Of a stretch of 64,000 nucleotides of DNA, positions 1 through 10,935 are shown one piece after another. How positions within the stretch are numbered: position 1 is the first letter of the stretch; the number at the start of each line of letters is the position of its first letter. The stretch spans positions 28,558,652 to 28,622,651 of the forward strand of contig OZ034977.1 of assembly GCA_964030785.1 (NCBI GenBank), given 5' to 3'. The DNA comes from Siderastrea siderea. Lineage: Eukaryota > Cnidaria > Anthozoa > Scleractinia > Rhizangiidae. Below the pieces are notes generated by a model that was given only the letters and a program-made list of their open reading frames with translations, searched no databases and was not told where the DNA came from. Made by a program: the position numbers and the translations under genes.

Positions 1-1049
1 AAACATTTTTCTTTCACAACAAAGTCGGTTTTCTGCCTTCAGTTTTTTCCAAAAGAATGGTAAAGAGGACCAATAAAGTGTGACCCAACTATTTATAAAG
101 CAAATCTTACCTTAATGACTCTTTTCTGATGAAGAAAGGTCGAGATTTCTTCTGGCTGCGTGAGACAACCGTCGAACACTTTTGGGTGGTCGTGAAAACG
201 TTGCTGTCACGCAATATACACAGGTCTTAAATTACGAACCAGAGAGGTCCCATCCTGGCTTTTACCGTGTTATTTTTGAGCCACACATACGATCCTCAAT
301 TTAAAAGTGTAGGCAGTTCACAGAAAGACAAGGCAGCAAAAAAAGCTCAGATGATATTGAAAGTATTCAACAACTTGCAACGTAGAGAGCCGGAGAGGGG
401 AGGGAATGAGGGGAAGGGCATATAAAAGCGACGGGATTGATCATCGGACATATTAAAAGGACCTCATACGATAAAATGCCTGGATTTAAAATTTTTTTTT
501 ATTGCTAGCCTGCGGCAGAATCTGTTCGATATTTTTTCCTGCTCTTGTCTCCTGGAATGCTGTCTGGCTACCATCTCTGGGCATGACGTGTTTTTAGTTT
601 GTTTGTTGGGGTTGCCACTTTTTCTAAATAGAAGTGCCTGTGATAAATTTAATGCTGATGGTTTTACTTTTAACCATTCTAAACAGAAAAAATATCAATC
701 ATAGGGGTATGCTGGGCGCCCCTTGCCCTAAAAACATAACTTGATCAAACGTAGATATTCTGGTCCACCCTAAGCCTTTTTTTTTGAAAACCTCCGTTTT
801 TCGTGTTGCGAACACTAGGTAATGAAAAACTGTCTTGCGGGTGTGCTTCAATGGCTTCCACGATCCTACCGAAGACTACATATATATAAACGGCTGCTAT
901 ATAAATAGTCAGCCAAGAACACTGGCGTATGGTTTGAAAGTGCCTTTTCTATGAACAAGCAAGTGAACTAACTGTGCAAAACAGCTTTCTATCATCTACG
1001 TAATCTAGTTACCACCAGAAAGTTCCTGTCACACAAAAACTGCGAAATA
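1..1049. other. Non-coding, nothing recognised
   Basis: AT-rich sequence with short homopolymer runs. I see no exon with good splice sites, no RNA gene and no clear terminal repeat. It could be intergenic DNA or the intron of a gene starting outside the window. Confidence 0.4.
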
Positions 1050-1140
1050 CCAAGACACACCTTTGCAACTTCTCGGATCGATTACTGTAATTCTCTACGA
1101 TCTGGCCTACCACATAATTTGCTGCAAATTGGACCTAAAT
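1050..1140 (+). pseudogene. CR1/L2-like reverse transcriptase scrap
   Basis: One frame reads HTFATSRIDYCNSL, then GLPHNLLQ, the signature that follows the palm domain in CR1/L2-type non-LTR reverse transcriptases (SRIDYCNSLL...GLP..LLQKLQ in the family). Only about 30 codons are recognisable; the following frame decays and neither YADD nor the 3-prime tail is nearby. It is a dead fragment. The motif is visible; the clade assignment is from family knowledge. Confidence 0.6.
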
Positions 1141-2328
1141 ATTTAACGGACACTTCACTTGGACAGCTGCAGTTTTTCTTGTAGGATCTCCAGCGGATTC
1201 CAAACCTTTCCCGGTGTCGCGGGCATATTGTTAAACCCAAACGAACTTCATTGAATTCAAAAATTCCTTTAAAAATTAGGAAAAAAACAGTTCTGAGTAT
1301 CGCCAAACGTCAGAATCTGTACCAAGGTACTTTGAGAGGGTTTTCCTGTCATTTAGGTCAAAAGGAATATATCCCGTGGAAGTATTGACCCACCCTAGCT
1401 GCCAAATATGTCTCATTGTAAAAGGCGGGTATCTTAACAGAGTTTTTTAATTTGGGCAGTGCAGAACTTCGTTTACCCCTCACTTATCTATGGATGTACC
1501 CCAAGATGGAGAGAGGGGTGTTGCGCCCCAGGTGATAACAAATGTGGATACCAGGAGTAAATTCATTATTTCGCTTCAGTAATACCGGCAAGATTTTCGT
1601 GCAACGTGTTGCGCAACAAATCTTTATTTTTCGAAAAGTAGAAGCCACTAACTTCCTGCAACCTGAAGACGCGACGCGGAGGTGATAATAAACGCAACAT
1701 CGTTGCGCGAATAGTTGCACGAATGTTTTCCGTGTTATTTGGCCTTTAGGCAAGATTTTACAACTCCTGGTGGCGGCATGTACAGTTGTATCCAAGCTAA
1801 AGACCGAGCGCAAAACATTACATATTTCTCGGTGCATCATACGAACGCGCGGGACGTGTGTAGATTCGTGCCCCCTCGAGTTTTCTTTTTCTTGTCTTTC
1901 CTTTTCTTATTTTGAGGCAGAGAAAGAGAGCGAACAGCAAAAAGCATTTTGCAGTCTACAGCAATAAGTACCCAAATTTTTGAACAGTACAGTTACCTGC
2001 TCTTGCCAGCAAAAGCTTTGCTTCTGAATCTAGTGACGCATTCGACACCTTGTAACTTCTCAGATGTCCTTTGATGTCTTTACTGCATTCCCCAATTTTA
2101 TTATATGGCTAGAGCTTGTAAATATATAACGCGCGCTGTGATTAGCCAATACTCGGGGCCAGATTTTCCCGTAATGCCCAGGGGCATTATGAGCAATGTT
2201 AATGCCCGGCTAGTAAAGTGGAAATATAGAAAATATAAAAGTACATTTGATTCAAATAGTTGGGGTGATTTGAAGCTAAATGAAAAGAGACAGTTTCTTT
2301 GAAAGTTTTTACTTTTTCTTGTGCGATA
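1141..2328. other. Non-coding, nothing recognised
   Basis: No exon, terminal repeat or RNA gene was identified. Open frames here are short, overlap on both strands and have no family signature. Confidence 0.4.
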
Positions 2329-2860
2329 TCCCGGGGGGTTCTTCCCGAAGATTTGGGTGGCGGTGTGCGCCGCGCTTCTGGAAACCCTTACCCTACTTCA
2401 GACCAAGATATGTGATTTTCCCTACCCTATGGAGGGTAGTGAAAATCACATATCAGCCCCTGATGAAGGTGAGTTTTGTCTCACCGAAATATTGGGCAAT
2501 AAAATTATTACCCTTCTTAGCAGTCCGATCAGCCTTGCAATTGGTTTTTTGTTAATATTTGATACCCTATTTTAGACGAGACCCTAACCCTATTTCGTTT
2601 GCGTAAACAGTTGAGAAGGGCTTCAAATTCCCAAAATTAATCAAACCTCAGTTCTTTGGAGAAGAAAATTAATAAAAAGATAGCTTCTTGTAAGAACCTT
2701 ACCAGATCCCATATCAGAGTGTACAAACCTTACGCTATTTCAGACCAAAATGGTCAAAATCTATACCCTATTTCAGACCATAAAGGCTAAAAAACCATAC
2801 CCTTTGGAGCCTCACATACCTATATAGCTTATATAAGGGAGTACCCCCCTCCCCCAGGTG
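2329..2860. mobile_element. Degenerate TIR element, CCCGGGGGG family
   Basis: The left end (CCCGGGGGGTTCTT, then a TTTGGGTGG...GTGCGCCGC stretch) and the right end (ACATACC...GGGAGTACCCCCCT) are imperfect inverted repeats. Both resemble the better-preserved copy at 33508-34280, which has the same ends and the same repeated phrases around 'accctatttcagacc'. About 2445-2560 contains a foreign segment ending with a Penelope-type phrase (CTGATGAAGGTGAG...CCGAAATATTGGG) followed by sequence that recurs at about 25995-26060. No coding capacity. Target duplication not resolved. Confidence 0.5.
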
Positions 2861-3000
2861 CGCTATAAATTTTTTGTGTGGAATAAAACTGCTGAGTTTT
2901 GTATGCATTCCGGTAAACTGTTTCATTCATCCCAATCCGCTACGGCTCACTTTTCAAGTGATAAAGTGTCAGGCATAGCAATATAATAAACTTCTTATTA

Positions 3001-3194
3001 CAGGGTCGTAACGAGGTATGTGGGATCAGGGATCAAAGGGGTGGGATCGGGGATCAGAAGGGTGGGATCTAGGACCACAGCCCTGGGATCAGGAATCACA
3101 GACCATGGGATCGGGATCAGCAGTTTCTTATAGGGATCAGGGACCGTACAAAAATGGGATCAGCGATGAAAAAACATACCTCGTTACCACCCTG
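3001..3194. mobile_element. MITE with GGGATCAGG minisatellite core
   Basis: The 194-bp element has 21-bp terminal inverted repeats starting CAGGGTCGTAACGAGG on the left and CAGGGTGGTAACGAGG on the right (one mismatch). It is flanked by TTATTA at 2995-3000 and 3195-3200, which fits a target duplication. The interior is an irregular minisatellite of GGGATCAGGGATC-like units. The open frame across it is a by-product of the repeat. Confidence 0.7.
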
Positions 3195-3306
3195 TTATTA
3201 ACTCTCGCTAGCTCGGGACCGTACTAGGAGAATATTGCCCTCAGTCTTTCTTGTACGACCTCGGGCAATATTCTCCCAGTACGGCCCTCGCGTTCAGTTA
3301 ATAAGA
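3195..3306. repeat. Palindromic hairpin element
   Basis: Two arms of about 46 bp are inverted copies: TTATTAACTCTCGC...AATATTGCCCTC and GGGCAATATTCTC...AGTTAATAAG, with a short loop near 3245-3260. It abuts the preceding MITE. Probably a tiny fold-back MITE. Confidence 0.6.
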
Positions 3307-4988
3307 ATTAAGTAACACACTGGACATTCGCTGGGTTGTCTGAACTAGCCCCACAACTTCCTCCAACTATTTCCGAATACCCACACAAAGCCATGGTAGT
3401 TTATGAGGTTTGACAGACTGGTGGCGTTCCAAACAGTTCAGCCCACGTGCAAAATTTGTGTCGGGATTTTTTGTCACGAGGCATGTTTGTTACATCAGGA
3501 TTGTGGAAGTATTTCGCAACTTCAGGTATAATGACCGGTAACTTTATTTGGCTCTTATTTTTCGTTGGTTAAGAACTTTGAGATAATTTTACATTCTACA
3601 GTACTAATGCTATAAGGACGGGTTTGAATTTTAAAACAATTCATTGCACTAGCAGCAAAGTTTTAGACATCTCTTTTGTTTCTCGTCCATTCCTGTGCAT
3701 TGGAGAGTCGCTGCTGACAGCTGTTCGCATTTACCTGGCCATGTGGTTTTGTAATCTAAGACCACTGTGTATTGCGTGACAGTATATCCATCACTTACCC
3801 AAAAATGTTCGACGGTTGTCATCAGTTGTCATGGGCGGCTAGTAGAAATCTCGTCATTTCTTCACAGAAAATGGTTATTAAGGTACGATTTGCTACATAG
3901 ATGGTTAGGTAATGCTTTACTGGTTCTCGTTGGTATTTTTACTTTAGAAACAAGGAAGGTAAAACAAGTTTCTTGTGAAAAACAAATGTTTTAAATTTAT
4001 GCAAATTTGCCGCTATTAATCACTAACAACCATAGTTTCCCTTGGCCAAAAAAACGTATTTGCGAGCGAAAACCTGTCCTGTTTTCGGCTGATGACTTTA
4101 TTTGAGGTTCTATTAATTAGTAAGTACCAAACATTGTGAAACTTTTCTTTAAAAAATGGAATTAGCGCGTGTTATTTGAAAACGCTGGTCATTACTTCCC
4201 CGCCTGTCAAGGTCAAAAGGTCCTCTTCGCCTGAAAAATAGGGTGTAGATAAAGCGCTCCCAAAATTTACCATTTCATTTACCCAAAAATTTATTTCATC
4301 AAATCGTAGAGGAAAGATTGCTTATTCCAACAAGTGTAGCCTCGGCAGCGAAAGCCATATACCAGAGTGCCTTTTTTGGTCCTGAATTTCGCCATTTTTT
4401 AGCGTGCGACTATGCCGCTCGAAACGGTTAAATTTTAAAAACTGTTAAAAATTCTGCTCTCGATCGAATTCAAATTTGACAAAACAATCATGACAAGGGA
4501 ATATCCTACTTATACTACATGGCTTTGATATTGATATTTCTGTCTTCACAATTCAAGACGAGCGGTTGATTTAAGTGACACTTTCAAGTCGTTTTTACTC
4601 GCTCCCGAGCCATCGGAATGATAAAGTCGTCGTAACGGTAAAATACCTACCGAAATAAACTGAAACTTAGATTTTTATAAATGGTTTGGGAAGACCTTTA
4701 TTGTGACAAAGTTTGGCAATTTTCGATTTTTCTATCTTGCATGGTCCTAGGTGAAAGTTACGGATAGCCGTCTTAAATACTTTAAATTAAAAGACAAGAA
4801 CACACGAAGGTAACATTCATCAGACTAATATGCGCATGCGTCTTATATAAGACAGTACCGCTCTTAAGTACACGTACCACAAGCTTTACAGCACTAAAAA
4901 GAAAACCACGTCCAACAAAACATGTCTCAACAACTCGCCGACGACAACAACCCAAATTTCTTGGCTTGATAGATAGCCATTTTTTAAC
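3307..4988. other. Non-coding, nothing recognised
   Basis: No recognised exon, repeat end or RNA. It may be upstream sequence or the first intron of the CUB/Ig gene; I searched for a signal-peptide exon with a phase-1 donor and found none convincing. Confidence 0.35.
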
Positions 4989-5036
4989 CATGGTGCTCCG
5001 CAGGCGCGGCTTCGCCCACGCGGAGCTCCGCTAAAA
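4989..5036. repeat. GC-rich palindromic repeat end (GCGGAGCTCCGC)
   Basis: A GC-rich island in AT-rich DNA: GGTGCTCCGCAGGCGCGG, then CGCGGAGCTCCGCTAAAA. In reverse complement it resembles the start of the 2.1-kb repeat family at 13350 and 45967 (TAGCGGAGCCTGCGGGC). Probably a solo end or a relative of that family. Confidence 0.5.
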
Positions 5037-5429
5037 ATTGTGCCAAGCAAAAATCTTGGTGATTTGGGTGGTTCGGTTTCCTCTTGTTAACCTACCAACG
5101 AGAAGCCGAGTTTTGGACGCTGCACGTGTAGTGCGTGAACAGCTACATGACCTAATTTGCCAGCGGCGCCCACGTGTGGAATGCTGAGGCTTACTTACTG
5201 CACGTTTTATTTTGTGTATCGAAAATTCTTTACGTGTCTGGAAATGCAACAGACCAAGGATCTCGCATCCTATCCATTGGAGCCGTTTCCTCATATCATC
5301 TTGTTATCTTCTCCATAAAGGAAAACAACTGCCTTAAACGTCAATGTTTTCTCCTGGTAGTTACCCAACTAGAAAATTTTCCCCTTGAATTCCCAGGGTA
5401 CATGTAACCATTATGAAAGGATAAGGATA

Positions 5430-5710
5430 GAGTCGCACTCGGGCCAAGGAGGTTCACACGGCCGAAGCTTATCCTGGTTTCCGTAGCATGAAGCAACTGA
5501 GAGAATTGCTCCTCCCCCCCTGGATTGGTAGTCCATCGCAGGGTTACCAGCTCCCAGCATTATGTCGCCGGTACCCATTCATATACCTGGGTGAAGAGAG
5601 ACAATGTGGGGCAAAGTACCTTTATCTAAGGAAACAACACGATGGTAGGGACTGGGCGTCGAACCACCGACCACCACTACACAACCGCGCCCTTAGAAGG
5701 TTAATGAAAA
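5430..5710 (-). mobile_element. Coral-type SINE (tRNA-derived)
   Basis: The block containing GCTTATCCTGGTTTCCGTAG, CTAGTCCATCGCAGGGTTAC-like sequence and CGCCGGTACCCATTCATA matches from memory a dispersed SINE of stony corals. The right end (GGGCGTCGAACCACCGACC) looks like the reverse complement of a B-box-bearing tRNA-like head, so the element reads on the minus strand. No coding capacity. The family name is not asserted. Confidence 0.6.
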
Positions 5711-6036
5711 CCCACCTATGCTTACATAGGGTGGTATAACCACGGCTAATGAAACAGTTCTGTTTGTAGCGGAGAGGATTGTGGTTACACCTAAATAACC
5801 TTTGCTGAAAATTAAGCCCACAGATCACACAAGAAGAAAAAAAAGGACAAAAGAATAACTCAAGCAAACCAACCAATACTATCAACAAGAATAATACTTC
5901 TTGATTTTTGAAAATAAATTGGGAAAGAAGATAGCTAGTTTGACTGAAGTTTAGAAATTGTACTTTGCAGTTACATTGATACATTTACACTGTTGCACGC
6001 AGAAGAAATTAAGGTCATGCATTTATATATTGATAG

Positions 6037-6184
6037 ATTGTGGCTCAGTGGTAAACGATACACTGAAAAGTCCTGGATACCCATTTGCCTACTACGGAAG
6101 TATCAACTGCAATTACTCAGTTCCAATTCCACAAGGCATGGCGATGAAAATTATCTTCCATAATTTTGTCTTGACGTGCAGCGG
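6037..6184 (+). CDS. CUB-domain exon, first half
   Basis: A 148-bp internal exon. The acceptor (TATATTGATAG) precedes codons reading (D)CGSVVNDTLKSPGYP, then YYGSINCNYSVP, then MKIIFHNFVLTCSG; the donor is GG|GTAAGT. The pattern of a cysteine followed by SPGYP, NC-Y and an aliphatic strand is the N-terminal half of a CUB domain, an extracellular beta-sandwich used for protein or carbohydrate binding. It splices in frame (phase 2) to 7515, and the two exons give 106 codons, the usual CUB size. Entry phase is 1, so at least one upstream exon, probably the signal peptide, is missing. The domain and splice sites are visible; secretion is inferred. Confidence 0.8.
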
Positions 6185-7514
6185 GTAAGTGAAGTAATAA
6201 ATCCATGAGATTGCACTTTGGTCAAGAGGATATGAGTAATTCTCAATAGTAGACGTTACAGACGCCGGTAGACGCCAAAGCAAAGGGAAATATGACAGCA
6301 GATATCCGCACGACGCTGTCAATACATTCTGGTTACCAATGCATCTCTTATGAGACGAGTGTTGCTCCTTTTGCTGAGTAGATTTATCAAAATTCTTTAC
6401 CTGTTCTAGTCTTGCAATAAAAAGCAAAATTGCTGGAAAACTCTTAATTCTCAGCCACGGTAGCGTAACGTCGTGTCTTAAAATTACGTTCTTGACAAAA
6501 CTTTGGCTATGGGTTTGAGGCCGGATATTTCCAACACCAACACATTATTGACTTTATAGATTTTTCATTCGAATTTGCAAAAGTGAAGAGAATCTCCCAT
6601 ATACTGGGTGGTTTACGTCTTGTCATATACATTAACCGAACTGTGTAGCAGCAATATTGGAATATTCGGATAAGCCTTCTATTTCAGGAAAATGCTGTAT
6701 TTCGTCCTGGAACAATTGATTCTTAGCTGTGAGTCCTCAAATTTCCAGTCCGTTTGAGTCCAGGTTTCCCCTTTGATTGGTATTAAATGCCCAAAACCCT
6801 TTTGAAAATTGTTGCGTAAAATAATCGGTCGGGCCACCATTTCAAAGGGTCCCGTAGAACCTCCAAATAAGCGTGATGGAGGCATTGCAATAACCTAGCC
6901 CTGTCCCCAAGAAAACGACGGTCAAAGCATACCGTATTTACTCGATTAAACGCCGCGGCGTTTATTAAATTTTTAGCCTTTCCGATGCGGCGTTTATTCA
7001 AGGGCGGCGGCGTTTATTTCAAAATCATATTTCTTAAATTACTGGCAACAAGTACAGTAAATCATTTGTAAATGTTATGTAAAACAGAGACATGTTAGAA
7101 GTTCCAATGTCTCGCTTTTTTGCTGAGATAGAATCCTAATTGTCTGGCTTGATAGATTACCGAGTTGTACCATACTTTTTATTTTAATTTTTTCTTATAA
7201 TCCTCGAATAAACGCCGCATTCTCTGATTGGGTGCGGCGTTTATTGCTGATTTTGCTTCCATCTGCGGCGTTTAATCGATGGCGGCGTTTATTTGAGAGC
7301 GGCGCTTAATCGAGCAAATACAGTAGGACCTCTTCCGTTCCCATCCCTATAGGATATTATTAAGCAACCAATCAATCATTGTGACTTTAAACAATCTACT
7401 ATGAAGAAAATTTTCGTAGAACTATGAGAAGCCGTTCTACAGGCCAGTCTTTTTGTTAAAACAACCTTAGGTTAACGCCGATAGGACTGAAGGTCAGCTT
7501 TCTTTTAATTATAG
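6185..7514 (+). other. Intron of CUB/Ig gene, carrying a MITE
   Basis: GTAAGT...TTTTAATTATAG intron between the two CUB exons. It contains the MITE at 6932-7323; the rest shows no recognised feature. Confidence 0.7.
6932..7323. mobile_element. MITE, CCGTATTTACTCGATTAA family
   Basis: This 392-bp element is flanked by TA on both sides (6930-6931, 7324-7325). The left end (CCGTATTTACTCGATTAAAC) is inverted at the right end (CGCTTAATCGAGCAAATACAG). Several GCGGCGTTTAT motifs are repeated in both orientations inside. Non-coding; the TA target suggests Tc1/mariner-type mobilisation. Confidence 0.7.
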
Positions 7515-7684
7515 GGCGTATTTAAACATTTCCAACGACTACAATGAGGTATTTGGTGTGTACTGTGGCTGGCTCTATGACAAAGAAGCTTTATATGTAT
7601 CTGGGAACTACACAGTTTTAACATTCCAATCATACTCCTATGTATGGAGCATTTTCTATTTCACTTTTGCTACTGTTCCACTTG
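7515..7684 (+). CDS. CUB-domain exon, second half
   Basis: A 170-bp exon with acceptor TTTTAATTATAG and donor CTTG|GTAAGT. Entered in phase 2 from 6184 it reads GAYLNISNDYNEVFGVYCG, then LYVSGNYTVLTFQSYSYV and FYFTFATVPL. YCG, SGNYTVLTF and the terminal FYFTF strand are typical of the C-terminal half of a CUB domain. NDY and NYT are possible N-glycosylation contexts. It ends in phase 1 and splices in frame to 8308. Confidence 0.8.
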
Positions 7685-8307
7685 GTAAGTATTAGTGAAA
7701 ATGTACTACTCGGGAGATAACTGCTTTTTCTCCGTGGCGATACTGGGTGGGGGAAGGGCGGGGGGTTGTTGAAATTGTGTAGGTTTTAATTTCTGCCCCG
7801 TATTTTTGAAATAGTTAAGATTTTGCCATTGATAATTTTTGGTTTGCCCATTAATATATAATGCTTTCCCAGGGCCCACGAAGCCGATTGCGAATTGAGG
7901 GGCTAAAGCGATCGCGGAAGTTTGAGTCAACTTGAGGCGGCCAGGGCGGATGGAAGGATGGGGATGGCTAGGGGACTGTTAAGAAAATGTAATATGCATG
8001 TGTGTGGAAATACATCCAAAACCTGATGAAAATCGTGGCAAAAGATATCCGGCAACTGTAACTCACTGACTGCGTGACTAAGGCTTTGCCTTTATCCATG
8101 ATACTCTGTCAAACCCTGATTGTCAACAGGCGCCAAAATTACAGAGCATTCAACCATTTGTACGTGAAGTATCTCATAATGAGCGCACGTGTTCTCGTGT
8201 TTAGAGTATCCATGTATCAGTATGTAACACTAACCAAACAGACTCATTTTAAAGCAAAATCTATTTGTTTCTTGTAAAGGTGTCCCTCAGACAATTTTTT
8301 CCTATAG

Positions 8308-8547
8308 AACCCAAGCTAAATGTGTTGAAGCTATCTCCTGCCGTGCGCTCATGTCCTGGTTATGAAACTTCATGGTCAGTCACTGGGCCTCTTCCCATAT
8401 ATACAGCGGTAACACACAACTCCAAAGTATTGTTTAATACAACAGATACCACTGGAAGATTCACGTTAGATAATGACGGAAACTACACTTTCGTGGCCAC
8501 CAACAGGTTTGGAACTGACGTCAAAAGGTTTTCAGCCGTTGTCACTG
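8308..8547 (+). CDS. Ig-like domain exon
   Basis: A 240-bp phase-1/phase-1 exon with a strong acceptor (ACAATTTTTTCCTATAG) and donor CACTG|GTAAGA. The product reads EPKLNVLKLSPAVRSCPGYE, then SWSVTGPLPIYTAV, NSKVLFNTTDTTGRF and DNDGNYTFVATNRFGTD. The Cys-Trp spacing and GNYTFVATNRFGTD follow the Ig fold, but the second canonical cysteine is replaced by Phe, so no standard disulfide forms. Symmetric phase 1 is typical of shuffled extracellular modules. Next to a CUB domain this suggests an adhesion or recognition protein. I recall similar multi-copy CUB-Ig proteins in corals but cannot verify it here. Confidence 0.75.
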
Positions 8548-10207
8548 GTAAGACTTTGTTCTGAAGAGGAAGACTGTCGGGTGTGGGGGGGGGGGGGGGG
8601 GGCTGTCGTTTTCTTTTAAATGTTACCGCTATTTATCAAATATCCTGCGTGAAGAAGCTAAAAGCTCAGATAAAGGGTTTCATATTGCACGCAATGTTGG
8701 GATCATAAAGCATCTAATTGCGGTCATCCTGCTAGTTATCGAGAGCTAACGAAATCATAATAAAGCTGGGAGGCCGTTGTTAAATTTCCATTTTCAGATG
8801 CCCTAAAACGTTGCGAAATATTTTGATCCACTAAAGCGTTTTCGTATCGTTTTCGCCTGTCTACACTGTTGTTTAAAAGCGGATATCGTGATATGCCTTT
8901 CCTTATTGTCCACGAAAGATTTTGAAAGTCTCTGTTTTCACCCGTTCACACAACATAGTGTTTTCGTCTCCGTTTTTTTTGTAGTGCGGAGGACTTGGTA
9001 ACTAGTGTCGTTTATAGCAAAATTTGAGAGAAAGAAGCCATAACTTACAAGCATATTTGTACAATGGGATGCGCTGTTAGAAAAGTTTAAAATATGGTGA
9101 GCTGTTACAATATAAGTTTAAGTTTTAGGCGTTTGCATGAGCACCCTGAGATCCTGAGTGTGTGTGTGTGTGTGTGTGTGTGAACCAGAAAGATAAAAAA
9201 AAAATCATGATAATGACAGTAACAATGATATTAATAAGGCGTTTAAGTAATATATACAGAATGAGGGGCCGTGTTGTATCCGAATTTACGAATGCCTCTA
9301 AATGTTCATGTTTATCTACTATCTTGGCAATATCAATCATTTTAGGCGAGTAATTATAAGTCGAAGGAAAAATTTGTCGGTAAATCAGGGTGAAATAATT
9401 TCTTTTGTATTTTCTTTATGAATTATTAATGAGTGTGATAATGTATGTAAAGCGGTATGGCGTACGAGAAGTAATTCTTATACTTGTGTTCATTGACATG
9501 CATACACAGTCCGAGAGCAGTCTAATGTTTTGTTGAGTTATGGCAGACGTGCCAGTTTCGGTTATGATTACATATTATTCGTAACTGGGCCTCGCACCAA
9601 AGGAATTAGTTAGTAGCTTAATAGTTCTCAGTTTCCCAACGCGCTCTCGTAGCACGGATACTGTTTTTGCCTTCGTGGTTTTCTTTCCTTTGACCCGCCC
9701 ATCCAATTACAGGATATTTATAGCCTGAGCTAGAAGAGAGGTTTCTTTTTTCTCTTGAAGCAAGCTGTTCTCATTTATTCAGGTCTAGAAACAAACATTT
9801 CTCATAGGCAAAACAAGCTGCGTTATATTGTTGTGTTGCTAGCTGGGGGAATTGCCAACGTGACATACCAAAATCGTCGTAGATAAGTTTCTGGAGAAGT
9901 GATAACTTTTGATGGACTTTGATTGGATATTGGAAAAGTTGCAACTGTTTAAAGTCCGTGAGAGGGAATTCGTCCCTGCAGCCCGTTTGAATATAATTTT
10001 GAGCCTTGTGAGGCGTCATGAGCACAAAAAATTGTCCTTTTTTTTTCTGTAACAAGGACCCAGTAGCTGGTGTCGGGCATCTGTGATCGTGGGAACGAAC
10101 TCAATAGTCACATAATAATTTTGCAAAATACGCGTAACTGGAATTTCTCTCTGTGGAAAATTTTATTTATCTTTGGATTGTTTTCTTCATTCGTGTTTAC
10201 TTTTTAG
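8548..10207 (+). other. Intron of CUB/Ig gene
   Basis: GTAAGA...TACTTTTTAG intron of 1.66 kb. It holds a poly-G run at about 8585-8602, a (TG)n tract at 9157-9182 and degenerate GTTTTCG-rich sequence at about 8840-8980. No exon recognised. Confidence 0.65.
9157..9182. repeat. (TG)n microsatellite
   Basis: About 13 uninterrupted TG dinucleotides inside the last intron of the CUB/Ig gene. Confidence 0.95.
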
Positions 10208-10335
10208 AGTGTCAATCTCAATGTACTTATCAACGGTCAGATCGTTTTGGGGAGAGGAACATGCTTTCCTGCTGGAATGTAACGTCAATAGTAGACGTTA
10301 CTACATGTGCTCTGGTGTATACAACAGCTATGTAA
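10208..10335 (+). CDS. Probable last exon, Cys-containing module
   Basis: An acceptor TTTACTTTTTAG is followed in the phase set by the preceding exon by (E)CQSQCTYQRSD, then NMLSCWNVTSIVDVTTCAL and YTTAM, with a TAA stop at 10333-10335. Four cysteines and an N-V-T glycosylation site suit an extracellular module. The same TAA lies in a good donor context (CTAT|GTAAGA), so the exon might instead continue to exons beyond; none is recognisable downstream. An AATAAA at 10760-10765 could serve as a poly(A) signal if this is terminal. Confidence 0.55.
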
Positions 10336-10935
10336 GATTATTTAACAAGGCATTTAAAAATTGGTTGTCTAATAGAATATCAACTTGAGAAACAAACTAA
10401 ACTATTAGTTTCCTGTACTTCTGTTATTATTGTATAGAAAATCGTACTACATCGGGTACAGTTCGTGATTTGATGTATAATTTATCATTTGATGACGAAT
10501 TGTACAAAGTCGCAAGAGCTTTAGTTTGTCTGCTTTATGAAAAACACGAGTAGGATTTGCGTACTGAAATCTCACCGGTGTTGTTACTTATCATATGCAT
10601 CATTCCCAAACCATACGGGAGGCCTGAGTACCCGTCAACACGGAAGAGCAACGAACCCAAGGTAGTAGTAAACCTTGTTAATTAATTTTTTCCCTTGTTT
10701 TTGTATTTCCTTTGCACTCCCCCGCATTCCTCTTCCCCTTGGTAAACCACTGATATGTAAATAAATGTATTCCGCATCGTTTTTTGATACCATTGAAAGG
10801 TAAATAACTGTTTTCTAAAACTCAGTCAGTCTAACACTGTAGGAACAATAGGAACTATAGACTTGTCCAAACTTGCCTACTCTTAACGAAAACTGCTGCT
10901 TATTGGATAAGAATCTTACATTACCGACACTTGGG
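10336..10935 (+). other. Possible 3-prime UTR of the CUB/Ig gene, then intergenic
   Basis: No further exon seen. AATAAA at 10760-10765 is the only good poly(A) signal within the next 500 bp. Confidence 0.35.

Noticed and set aside
3767..3994. Possible signal-peptide exon for the CUB/Ig gene
   Set aside because: The hydrophobic stretch has no ATG in frame with a good phase-1 donor.
10173..10388. Alternative frame through the last CUB/Ig exon (71 codons)
   Set aside because: It disagrees with the splice phase set by exon 8308-8547 and lacks the cysteine pattern.
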